From NCBI GenBank assembly GCA_022605955.1, contig JAKCOZ010000015.1, forward strand, positions 7,755,287 to 7,819,286: DNA of 64,000 nt, written 5' to 3'. The notes beneath the pieces were generated by a model that worked only from the letters and a program-made list of their open reading frames with translations, made no database searches and was not told the origin of the DNA. A program made the translations under genes and the position numbers. Shown here one piece after another: positions 25,874-36,174 of the stretch. The stretch's first letter is position 1. Every line of letters begins with the position of its first letter. This DNA comes from Rallus limicola. Taxonomy: Eukaryota; Chordata; Aves; Gruiformes; Rallidae.

Positions 25874-27456
25874 GTAACCTGGGCAAGCAAACAAATCCTT
25901 GGACAGAAAAGGGATGCAGAGGAGGAGGTGAGGATGTAACTGTACAGAGGAAGTCAGGCAAGCAGGTCCTTTCATGAAAACTGGACTGTCCCATGACAAA
26001 CCCTGAGCTGTGCTTGAACTCTAGGCATGCTAGATATGAAGTATGCCTGGCTTTCCCCTCCTTGCTTCATGATACAAGGTAACTTGGGAGCTCTTATTGG
26101 GAGTTCAAGTTTATGCCTAAGAAATGAGTGCTTGTTTTGGGAAGGCCTGAATGTACAAGCAGGGCAGACAAATGGGTTGTGTGAGTGTCCTGCTCCCTTT
26201 GTCACATTTACCTGATGGACTGTGGTGCACCAGGACAGCAGTAGTTGACTGTGAGTAGTGTATGGATATAAAATGGGTGATGCACACAAGGTTGCCCTTT
26301 ACACGGTCCACAGGTGCCTCTAAGGCAATGCTCTGCCCTATCTTTGTGCATCCTGAGGTTCGCCAAATCTGGGGCTGTAATGGCCAGACCTGGGGTGTTG
26401 ATGGCCAAACAGCCCACCCTGTTCTGGGGCCTTCTGAGCCTGGGAAGCTCTGATGTGGGAGAGGGATGAGTGGGCAAGGGCAGAGCTGAGCTCAGCTGCT
26501 ACCAGCAGTGCTCTGACAAGCACAGAGTTAGACCAAGGTGCTTGGATAAGCTGAAGTGTTAAAGCCAGGAGGTACCAGCGGGAGGAGATGGTGACAAAAC
26601 CCTGCCTCCTCAAAGCTGTAGCTTATCTTTAATTGTCCTTTGATTAGTTATTTCCCAGATAAAGTAATAATTATAAGTTTGGATTACCTGGAAAAGCTGC
26701 TGAAAGTAGGAGAAATTACTAATTCTCAGCCTGGATTCTGAAAAATTAATTTCAGCACAACATATTGAAAATTCTCCTTCATATGAAATGTCCTAATTTT
26801 GAGAGAAGTTCTGAAAAGGTGGGATTCTTCCAAGTCTTTAGTATACTTTCTGACAATTTTATTTTTTCCTTCAATCAGTATCTTTTAGCTTACCCAAGAA
26901 AACCTAAATTTCTAAGAATTGTATCTCTGTACAATGTACTGAAGTAATTCGAATTCCAGGGCAGAGCTGGGGAAATTCTTAGCACAGTTTGTCCATATCT
27001 TATCAGAACAGGCACGCTTTTTCCACAGCCTGGCTGCTTTCCAGCAGTGCCGAAGCAGGCTCGTTGTGAGCCTGGTTTGAATGAGAGAAGTAATCTTTCT
27101 GAATGGATATTCTGGCAGAATTCCTGTTTGCGTGTGTGGTTTATTGTTCTTGGTGATGTGACTACATTTTACCCCCTAGATAAATGTTTTAGGGTCTTTA
27201 TTTTTTTTATGATGGGAGGGGTTCTCAAAAAAAAAATCAGGTTGCTAATTCTATAAAATTCTATAGGAAAACTTTTTTCTGTTGTAACTACTTTTCCCTG
27301 TTAATTGTGTAGCTTTTTGAGCATACTTTTGCTACAAAGGACAACAGCTGATTTACTTTAACTCTTAAACTTTTCTGGAGTCAAAGGGTTTAGTAATTAA
27401 AAAGCAAACAACTTTCTTTTCCTCGATGTATTTTAACAGTGTTGTTATGCCAACTC

Positions 27457-27493
<37 letters not shown>
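27457..27493. repeat. Compound (AT)n-(AC)n microsatellite
   Basis: About thirteen AT units (27457-27482) pass directly into about five AC/CA units (to 27493). A compound dinucleotide repeat of this kind is likely to be length-polymorphic. Confidence 0.95.
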
Positions 27494-27571
27494 TATTCTC
27501 TTCATAATGTAGTAATTCACTATGAAGTATTACTGGTGGTGTGAAAAAGAAGTGGTTGCCAATGGTGGCCC

Positions 27572-27692
27572 ATCCTCAGTTGGTGTAAATGTCCACTGCG
27601 TGTACAGTTGTAACTGTAGTGAAGTCAGAGTCAATCCCTCTCTGCACTACAGGCCTGCTGTGGAGCTGTGCCAACTTCTGTGAGCTGAGGAT
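27572..27692. repeat. Probable ancient palindromic interspersed repeat copy
   Basis: The element begins ATCCTCAG (27572-27579) and ends with its exact complement CTGAGGAT (27685-27692). Just inside the left end is TTGGTGTAAAT. The centre has GTAGTGAAGTCAGAGTCAAT, and near the right end is GTGGAGCTGTGCCAA. This layout matches a palindromic repeat I recall as widespread in turtles, crocodilians and birds: a CAGCTGGTGTAAATC arm, a GAAGTCAATGGAGCT middle and a TTTACACCAGCTGAGGAT arm. The copy is heavily mutated, which suggests old insertion. The recall is from memory, and I cannot give the database family name. Confidence 0.45.
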
Positions 27693-28127
27693 CCGGCTTC
27701 TAATATGTATTACAGGATAGCTAATATGGTGTTTAACCACACAGTAACCGCAATATACAAAGAAGCTCTATTTTAGCACTGCTGGGGCAGAAAAATAAGT
27801 GTTAATGCCAAAGACTGAAGTGCAAAAGATTGTGTAGTGGGGGAAGGAGGTAGAAAAAAACCCTCTTATTTTGAGTTAGCATGTGTACAGACAAATTCTC
27901 ATGTCTCAAGGCTAAGTTTTGGCTAAGAAAGATCTTTAAGATTTAGGTCTTTGTAATTAAAACATAAAGAAAATTATCTTAAACTTACATCTGTAGTGGA
28001 AGAATGGTGTATTTACTTCTTATCTGCCAAAAAATCTTTCTCTTTTTAGCTAGAAAGATTAAGAAAAAAAAGCCATTGAAGTATAAATGCCTTCTTTTTA
28101 TTGAAATATATATAGATTCTGTGAACA

Positions 28128-28164
28128 CCCTTTTTTTTCCTTTCTTTTTCTTTCTTTCTTTTTC
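28128..28164 (+). repeat. Pyrimidine tract with CTTT repeats
   Basis: Thirty-seven consecutive pyrimidines include several CTTT units. The tract lies about 190 bases before the exon 2 acceptor and is too far away to be its polypyrimidine tract. Confidence 0.85.
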
Positions 28165-28325
28165 AAAACGGGTGTGGGGGGAAGCATGCAACTCCAAACT
28201 TGGTGCCTACAATGCTTGGAAGACATTATGATTAATTTTGTACTTAGGTTTCCAGATGTTGGATTATGTCCCAACTTTTAAAGACCTCTAATGTTTAACA
28301 GGATATGTGCTGAGTATAGTCTTTA

Positions 28326-28350
28326 ACAGAGTTTTCTTTCATAACTCTAG
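28326..28350 (+). promoter_or_regulatory. FBLN2: Candidate 3' splice site of FBLN2 exon 2
   Basis: TTTTCTTTCATAACTCTAG ends at 28350, and a branch-point-like TTAAC (A at 28326) lies 24 bases upstream. This is the best acceptor close to the start codon. Alternatives are TTTCCAG ending at 28255 and GCCTTCTAG ending at 28415. Each leaves the same protein but changes the 5' UTR length. Confidence 0.5.
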
Positions 28351-28355
28351 GCTCT

Positions 28356-28415
28356 ATGAGAAAAGGTAACTCGGGAAAGCACTGCAGATTTGGAGCTGAA
28401 TCTACAGCCTTCTAG
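28356..28415 (+). other. Short upstream ORF in FBLN2 5' UTR
   Basis: If the acceptor at 28350 is used, the 5' UTR contains an ATG at 28356 opening a 19-codon frame that stops with TAG at 28413-28415. It is out of frame with the FBLN2 protein and closes 58 bases before the main start. Its initiation context is weak (C at -3, A at +4), so leaky scanning would be expected. It disappears from the mRNA if the alternative acceptor at 28415 is used. Confidence 0.35.
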
Positions 28416-28473
28416 GGAAAAAAGCCATTAAATGTGCAAGTTTGGACTGGAGCTATATTTGTTTGGGAAGACT

Positions 28474-29812
28474 ATGGATAGGTACCAGAGCTGGCAGCTG
28501 AGCTGTTTGAATGCCATCTTCCTTGTGCTGCTGTGGACCAGCATTTCCAGCGCGCAGAGGGACTGCACAGGCGCTGAGTGCCAGCCCCTGGACAACTGCA
28601 TTGAGGACGTGCTGGAGCCAGGAGAGTGCTGTGCCACATGTCTGCAGCACGGCTGCACGTGCGAAGGCTACCAGTACTATGACTGCGTCAACGTGGGCTT
28701 TATCAATGGCAAAGTACCCGAAGGGCAGTCTTACTTTGTGGACTTTGGAAGCACTGAATGCTCATGCCCCAAGGGAGGAGGCAAGATCAGCTGCCAGTTC
28801 ATGTTGTGTCCAGAGCTGCCCCCAAACTGCATCGATGCCGTGGTGCCAGCTGACGGGTGTCCTCAGTGTGGGAGAATAGGTTGCCTCCACGAGGGCCAGA
28901 AGTATGTAGCGGGACACACCTTCCACATGCCCCCCTGCAAGGTTTGCCATTGCCCAAATGCTGGTGGTGAGCTGATGTGCTACCAGCTTCCAGACTGTAA
29001 CACCTTTGCCTTAAACACTGCAAGTCCAATAGATGCTGAAGATAATGAACCAGAGAGGCACTATGATGATCCGTACAGCTACGATCAGGAGGCTCCAGAA
29101 GGAGACAACACTCAGGTGGAGTCTCCAAAAAAATACAGAAGTTACTCGTCCCACCTAGAGCAAGAGAGCATCAGCCAAGAGCAAGGTGAGGATTATGACT
29201 ACCTCCCAGCCAGCATTGCTCCTTCAGCTTTGACTCCAACTGATCCGTACACCGAGGAAACAGCTGTGCCACTCAACACACCAGTGCCTAAAGTCCCCTC
29301 TGAAGTTCGCAGTGCTACAGAAAGAAGTGAGCGAAAGAGGGTGCCCCGCACCACAGCAGCATCCCTCCAGCAAGTGACACGTAGGGAAGCACCAGTAACC
29401 ACCAGTGCTCCTCCAGAGCACACAACGGCCTCCACTGAGACACCCAAGCACCCGGAAGAGTTGGAGAAGAGACCAAAGGGGAAGCATGGGGACAAAGAGA
29501 GGCATGAGCAAGAAAAAGCCCCCCATTCTAAAATGAAAAAGCATGCCAGAAAAGAAGACCCAGGGAACACCATGCATCTGGGCTTGAAAGAGGGGAATTT
29601 AACAGGGCCAAGTTGGTCAAAATCTCCCCATGAAACACAGGAGGGAAATGATTTCCCCAAGGTAAAGTTCAGTGCAACAACCTCTCCTCCTGTTGCTCTA
29701 AAGGAAGATCGTAGTCAGTCATCCCAAAAGCAGTCACAGACACTTTATCGTTACCAGCCCGAGGAAGACGGGGACCCCAATTCTATTCACGCTAACCCCA
29801 GGTTACCAGAAG
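28474..29812 (+). CDS. FBLN2: Fibulin-2, N-terminal coding exon (exon 2)
   Basis: This exon encodes the first 446 residues of fibulin-2, a secreted matrix glycoprotein that joins basement membranes, microfibrils and elastic fibres and binds fibronectin, laminin and proteoglycans. I choose the ATG at 28474 because its context is strong (A at -3, G at +4). An in-frame ATG at 28432 has T at -3 and T at +4 and would add 14 residues. Residues 1-27 form a signal peptide with hydrophobic core AIFLVLLW and likely cleavage after SSA. Residues 31-175 hold 22 cysteines, matching the Na subdomain. Its landmarks are DCTGAEC, GYQYYDC, GQSYFVDFGSTECSC, GGGKISCQFMLCPELPPNC and CHCPNAGGELMCYQLPDC, nearly identical to mammalian fibulin-2 as I recall it. 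Residues 176-446 have no cysteine (Nb). They include a Tyr/Asp stretch at 197-204, a tribasic RKR (287-289), a Lys/Arg-rich run (332-360) and one N-glycosylation site (N375). The exon ends one base into a Gly codon (phase 1). The rest of the protein is outside the window. Confidence 0.95.
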
Positions 29813-29818
29813 GTAAGA
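29810..29818 (+). promoter_or_regulatory. FBLN2: 5' splice site ending FBLN2 exon 2
   Basis: GAAG|GTAAGA matches the donor consensus closely, with GT at 29813-29814. The open frame continues past it for 14 sense codons to TAA at 29857-29859. That tail resembles nothing in fibulins and is read-through into the intron. A phase-1 junction suits a gene whose downstream EGF exons are classically phase 1. Confidence 0.9.
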
Positions 29819-31610
29819 ACTACTTCCAGCATACATATGTAGAGAACATCTACTCATAATAATGTTGGTGCATATCCACTGTTCTCTTCTTACTGCTCCA
29901 TGTAAGCATGAAATCAAGCAAACCTCCAGTTACTTTCATCCCTTTTGAGAGATGGTTTGTGTTTCATTTGACATAATCGATTCCATTTCACTATCGCCTG
30001 CCTTGCTTTAATTTTGCAGGCTGTGGATGGTGTTTTCTGGTAGTTTATTTCAGATGATGATTTGTTAAAATCTGACCTTTTCCTTCCATTGCTTGCTTTT
30101 AATTTCTAATGTGATGTTAAAGAAATGTCTTTTCTCTGCACAAAAGGATTTAATTAGTTATCTGCTTGGATCCTCCTGTTACCAACTGAATGTAATCACA
30201 TTTGTAGCTTTTGTCTTTTGCTGGGGAGGAAGTGAAACAGTTGTGCTTCTACTACGAAAATATTTACAGCACTTGTTGTAATATTTATCCTATGGTTGAA
30301 AGGCTGTCTAAGCTCGTTAGTACAAGAACTTGATAGATACACTCAAATACCCACGAGGACTAGTAGGGAGAAAAAGGACTGCATCTTTCTTTGTGTTTTT
30401 TGGGGGCTGGAAGTTTATGATGTTTATGATCAACTGTGGCAAGCGTACGTATTTCCTCTCTGCCTCTGGATTCCTCTTGACATCTGCAATGAATGTTGAT
30501 TATATGCTTTATGCAATGCTCATTACTGTAATGAATGCAAACTTCATCGCTATAAATTAGCATATGCACAGCTCCTATTTCCAATTCATTTTTCATCAAA
30601 TCAGGAGTAATATTTCCTTTTTCAAGATGTGGCACAAAATGTTCTCATGAGATTCAGATGTATCACACTTGCAGTCTGAGTAGTGACTACTGATTACTCC
30701 CTAGACAGTGATATTTCTTCCTGGGTTATCTAGATAGCCCTTAAACATCTTGAGCTGCCTAGTCCATCCACTCGAGAAGTTTGAAGAAGATACAAGAGCA
30801 GATTTGGAGCTGATAGGTCCCATGAAGAGCACCTCATGACTGCTTACCAAGCAAAAGATGTACAAGGAACATGAATTTGGAAATGGTAGCCTTTTGCTTT
30901 CATGTCCACATATGTTTTTACTGTAAATGTTGATCTCACAATTAGCCATAGCAGCTATAAACTCAACTTCTTGATTTCACCCAAATCAATACCCTAGAAA
31001 CCAGTCTTATCTGGGAATCTCACTGCGTGGTAGGAGTTCACCAGGCAGCAATGTTTGAATGCAGTGCCTTGAAATGAGAAAACATGAGTGAGTGCACATA
31101 CCATCCAGGGGAATGCCATTAGGAGATGTAGACTTTCAGAAGTGGTGTAATAGACAGTTAATGTGCTCGAAGCCTTACTTCTATGCAACCATTTCTTCAC
31201 GGATGCTTGTTGTATTTTGCTGCTAGCTCCTTTTGTTATGTGACTAGTGAATCAAACAGGGACACCTGGTTCACTATCCTAAGGGAAGTAGTGAACTGAT
31301 TCCAGCCTTCCAGTTTGTGTAACCTGAATAAAAGGATCTGTCCACAACACCTTCATCTGGTCTGTGCAAATGAAGTGGCAAACAGCACAAGTCTACCTGG
31401 TGCATTGAGTTCACCTGTAGTCAGATTTTACGCTGCTCAGAAGTACCATGCAGCTTAAGTGCAAAGCTCTTCCCTTCTGTTTCTTGTAGCCTGTCTCAAA
31501 ATCGGATCTGAGCTGTGCATCAAGCTTCTGTATGGGTCTGAGTTAGGACTAATACATCATAACCTATTTCCTGATGTAACTTAAAAAAACATCTATTTAA
31601 AAATAAATTG

Positions 31611-31624
31611 CCTTTTTTTTTTTC
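31611..31624 (+). repeat. Poly-T tract
   Basis: A T homopolymer of about 12 bases lies in a pyrimidine context, immediately after an AATAAA at 31602-31607. It is a simple repeat of no evident role. Confidence 0.7.
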
Positions 31625-33956
31625 CTTATAAAAAGAAAAGATAGGTGGACCCTCCTGAAATCTGAAATACTTGATGACAGGTTTTAAGACAGCCTGTTGG
31701 GGTGAAAATGTCTAAGCGGCAGAGCTAACTGCTACATTTTAGTCTCCTTGGGTGATTTCTAGTCTATGATTTTTGGGAAGTGCTGGCTGAGACAGGTCTG
31801 GTTGGGGACCGGATTAGGTTGGCATGCCTGTTGGATAAGAGCAAAATGTGATGGATGTCATCTCAGGCAGGAATTGTCTAGCCTACAGGAGCAGGCTGGG
31901 AAATCACTGGATGCCATTTTTGCCTTAGCTGACACACATATATGTTACCTTTAAATGTTGTAGAAGTAGAAATAAAAATAAATAGTGGTTGGGAGCACAG
32001 CACACTCTGGATGTAGACAGAGCAGTTCTGAGGCTCTGGTGCATGGAATTGCTGCACATCCTGGCAGTGAGCACCAGTGTCACTGCACCACGTGCATCAC
32101 CCCGCAGCCGCTGCCCAAGGGGGGCTGGCCAGGTGGCCTCTGCCCACCCACCACTCCACCATTCCCATTAGGAATAGTCAATGGAAGCAGATCTGTACTG
32201 GCTCTAAAGGAACTACAGAGCCTTCTCCAGAAATCAGGAATCTCCCTTGACATGGCTAGCACCAGTGCTAAGCACAGGGGCTGCTGTATTTTCACTTGTT
32301 TTGTTGTTGCTTTAATTGGTGCGGTTGTGACTCATGTGAGTAGATCCATATGTTTTGAGTAATACAACACATACATCTTCTGTCTCTTTGGTGACTCCTG
32401 AGCCAGCAATAGCGGGTAAGTGAAGATATTTGTCAGACTTGAAAGAAAAATTAATTTTGCCTTCAGATATAGAATGAAAACATTTTGTATGTGTATTTCT
32501 AACTATTAAGTGGCAAAATCTACCAGAATTGCCAAGTAACTACTTTTTTCCCATCAGGAAGCAGCAGCATGATGTAAACTGCATCAATCCACTCATTTCT
32601 AAACCTGTGAGGTCGTTTTGCTGTTTCCTAACGGGGCTGCTGCTCTTGCAGCAGTGTGGTGCTGTTGGGCCCATGGACAAGCTTAACATGGGTTTTAGGT
32701 CCTGCCCTGACCTTTGGGGTGCAATGTGAGCCAGCCCTCATGCAGGCCCGGACTCTCTCATGTCTGAAACACATAAGCGCTCCCAAGCCACCAGCTTCAC
32801 CCTGCCCATGGGTCCTGAAAGAAGCCAGCATGGATTTTGTCCAAACGGCTCTCAGCAGGGTGCTGGGGGGTGCAGAGACCATTGCTGGCAACTTGGGGAG
32901 GGGTGCTTTGGGCACTATGAATGCTGTGTGAAGGCAGAGTGTCTGCAGTGCGCAGGGGAGCTGCGTGTGGACAGAGGGGTTGGAAGTGCCTGTGCAGTTC
33001 CAGCAGTGGCTATCTTGGAGAGGAAGGCTGGCTTAGGGGATTGTTTGGGGGTTTTGCACTTAATTAAGTTTCCCTGGTTTCCTCATCAGGCTGTGTACGG
33101 TGATGGATTTTCTTTATTTTAGATTTTCCTTCCCTGGAATTATCAATATGTTATTAACATTTCACCTTAATTGCTAAATTTATTTAGGTTCCCGAGTCAG
33201 TGAGAAATACATTTTTGTGACTATTGAGACATTCCACATATTTTTTTAGTCTTTTTTTTTTTTCTCCAGTTTATAAAAGTATAGGAGGCTTCATCACTTC
33301 ATAGAAACATTTGCTGCCACTAACAACTCAGCCCTACTTAGATGGTTATTGCATTTGTTCTTCCTATTAGCTGTATCCTGGCACAAGAACTCAGCTGTGG
33401 TTGGATCCCTGATGCCTTTGGTTAAAAACTTGGCTTCATTACTTATATTTTATGTATCTCACTTTGGTTTTATATGTAGTTGAGTTTTCATCTCCCAAAT
33501 CTCTGATGCCTCATATGTAATCTAATGGTGGAAACAATGTGGAGTACTTTGGTGCTCAGGAAAGGTTAATTTTGTATTTTGATTCTTTTTCTCTTTTTGC
33601 ACTTCATTTTTCATCTGTGCTTCAGTGTGATTGTGAGGCTGGCACACACTGCTTCCCTTCTTGTTGGTCCCTGGCGAGGCTGCCCTGGGGTATGTGCTGA
33701 GCTCTGCCTGGCCGGGGACTGAAATAACTCTGCATCTAGAAAGCTGCTGTTGTTAGATGCAAGGATATACAATGAGATGTAATAGTGTCCTGTATTTCGC
33801 ATCAGCCAGCTGAGATGGTCTATTTAGGGCCTTACTCCAGTGAATTGCCATTTGTTTTAGGAATTTCCTCCCCCCTCCTTTTTTGGCTGCTCTGAACTTT
33901 ACTGGACCAGCCCGTTTTGCTGAATATCTGGGTGCTGTGTGAGTCCTCACCAGTGT

Positions 33957-34011
33957 CTCTCTGGGGCAGCAGCAGCACTCATGGCCCCCAGAGAGGTTAT
34001 GGGTGCTGCTG
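33957..34011. repeat. Two overlapping inverted repeats
   Basis: CTCTCTGGGG (33957-33966) pairs exactly with CCCCAGAGAG (33986-33995). Its loop contains CAGCAGCAC (33970-33978), which pairs exactly with GTGCTGCTG (34003-34011). The two stems interleave, so the transcript could form a pseudoknot-like fold. This is sequence geometry only. Confidence 0.7.
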
Positions 34012-36161
34012 CCGTTACAGAAATGGGTGCCATTACAAATTCACTGATAAAATGGTGACAGTGGGGAGACAGTTTCTCCAGTTGTGAGCTGGGAAGCAGA
34101 GTTCCAGCTCTGCTGGGCTGTGTGAGCCAAGCAGATGCTTTTCTGTGTCCAATGGTGGTGGCTGCTGCTCAGGGGTCTCGGGCACACTGTGCTCTGTGCC
34201 AGCCCGTAGCACTCCCTGCTCTGGAAACATTGGCCTTTTGCTCTGTGTGAGTGTGTTTGTCATAGATCCTGAACACAGACTAAGGAGCAGATTTCTTCAG
34301 CAACATGCAGACTTATTGAAGTTTCTGTGGCACATGCTAATTACTCCATTCCTAAAGGAACTGTAAGTAGAAAGTAGAAGTAATTACTCAGCTGTGAAAG
34401 TGTAAATTAAGTACTTTCACCAAGGGAAGGGATGAGGTTGATGGAGACTATTCACTTCATGCTGTCTCTTTCCAAATATTGGTCTTATCCTGCAAGAGCA
34501 ACAGAGGGAGTTTTAATTTCTTTATTTCCTATTTCCTCATCCTAAAAATGCCCTGATCAGGGGAGAGTTGAGTAAAACATCTTTGAAGATATTCCTGTCA
34601 AGTTTTCTTATGATTTTCCCACTTTTTTCCATTTCCTTGTGCCCTGCCTGTAGAGTGCTGTTTCTTGGGTGAATGTAGCTCAGGTAGCAAACAGCCTCGT
34701 TGAGAATATTTGAGGATTTACATTCTGGTTTTGGCAGGCTGAATGACAATTTGTGTCTAGCTGGAACCATAACATTTCAGAATGGGGGTATTTTTCCACT
34801 TAAACTCATCCACAACTGGTTATTTTTTTCTCATGGTCATTTCTGGAGATAAGGATAATCACTCTCCCAACTGAAGTAAATATTTGCAAGCCAAGATCAG
34901 CAGATGTGAGAGTGGTGTGTGAATCCTGACCGGGTAGCAGGTACTGGACAGTGCTCATGTGTGTTCTAGGGATGCAGTTAAGATTTCAACTTTCCCAAAT
35001 ACTGCATGTTTTCTGATATTGAGGCTGGTGAGGAAAAGATGGTCTTGAATTTCTCAAACAAGAACAGGCAGGAAATGAGATGCATAAAGCATACCTGCAG
35101 GGAGGGTTTCCAAGGGTGCACTGACCCTTTATCTCTCCCACTGCCACCCTAAAATGCCCCAGGGGGGGCACAATATTGGTGGATGGTGCTTCAGAAACAC
35201 CAACTTTATTTGCAATTACTTCGTATTTTTGCTTACTTCTATGTGGTCTACATTGCCCTCATTCTGTGCAACAGGAAAAAAATCAGCTCTGAGCCCTTAA
35301 ACTAGGATAATTGAGGCATAGGAATAAACCTCAGGAGAATGAGGTGTGGGAAGAAGAAGCCTCCAGGCCAGTAAGTGCAAATCAGCCTGAATTCCAGCCC
35401 CAGGCAACAGAGTTCAGCTGTCTCTTTGTCAGTCCTGGTTCTGAGTAAGATTATAGCAGAAGGTGGTGTGAATGGCTATAAAGCAGGCTGAGATACTTAG
35501 AGAAGGACAACTGAAATTGAATTAAAAAACATTTTTAAGAGAGAACCACAAAACAGATCTACCTGTTCTTCCAGAAATGGTGTCCACACCTTACTAGGTA
35601 GCTGAGTGCAGGTGAGAAGGAAAGAAAAAAGTGCAACAGTTTCTTTCCTAGTTAAAAAAATACCATGTTTGATATGTGGGGCTGATCCTCTCAGGGCTTC
35701 TAGTGTACAACCTCCTTGTTCACCCTTCCCTTGCTCCCTCAATGCAACACCTGGGGCTGGGATGGGCTGCCACCTCCTCCTTGCCAGCTCTGCCGGCCCA
35801 GCTGGTGGTGGAGCAGGTTGTGCAGGGACTTCTTGGACCAGCTGGTAGATATGGGCAGCTGGGCCACTTCCAACTGGCCCTGCTGAGTGGACCTGTCATG
35901 TCAAGTTTGTGCTTGAGTGAAGCATTGCAGGATGAAGTACAGCTAGGTCTGCTCTCCTCCACACAAGATTTGGAAGGAAACTTGCCAAAGATGCTGTAGT
36001 CACCATTGTTGTGTTTCCTTGTCTTCTTGTCTTTTTATTTGTCTTCCTTCCAATATCTAAAGGCACAAGTAGTGGCTGAGGTTGGAGAGCAAGAAGGGAA
36101 CCACATGTACTGGGATGGGGCCTCTTGGTACTTTCCAGTTTAACAAGACCTGTAATTTCAA

Positions 36162-36174
36162 GTGTGTGTGTGTG
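36162..36174. repeat. Short (GT)n microsatellite
   Basis: About six GT units are perfect in sequence. Confidence 0.85.

Larger units (their letters stand above)
1433..28350 (+). other. FBLN2: FBLN2 intron 1 (inferred)
   Basis: About 26.9 kb lie between the candidate exon 1 donor and the acceptor in front of exon 2. I found no exon-like frame with a recognisable family, and no tRNA, rRNA or other RNA gene. Simple repeats and inverted repeats are listed separately. CpG is generally depleted, with small local CpG clusters at about 21725-21800 (including a CACGTG and a GGGCGGG) and about 25763-25857. Long featureless stretches include roughly 3.0-9.3 kb, 12.4-17.6 kb and 22-24.9 kb. The left boundary depends on the exon 1 inference. 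Confidence 0.5.

Noticed and set aside
28511..28879. Plus-strand 122-codon frame inside FBLN2 exon 2
   Set aside because: It is an alternative frame of the Na coding region, and the overlapping frame has clear fibulin-2 identity.
29199..29660. Antisense 153- and 117-codon frames opposite FBLN2 exon 2
   Set aside because: They are shadows of the real coding exon, with hydrophobic/Ser/Cys-rich products and no recognisable domain.
31602..31607. AATAAA as a gene 3' end
   Set aside because: Isolated AATAAA words are common in AT-rich introns, and no upstream coding frame other than the intron-retention possibility would use it.
31985..32362. 125-codon frame with a hydrophobic C-terminal segment
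   Set aside because: It has no homology I recognise, and one hydrophobic stretch is weak evidence.
32760..33122. Cys-rich plus-strand frame considered as an anaphylatoxin-like exon 3 of FBLN2
   Set aside because: The cysteine spacing does not fit an anaphylatoxin or EGF module, and no matching acceptor/donor pair with phase 1 was seen.
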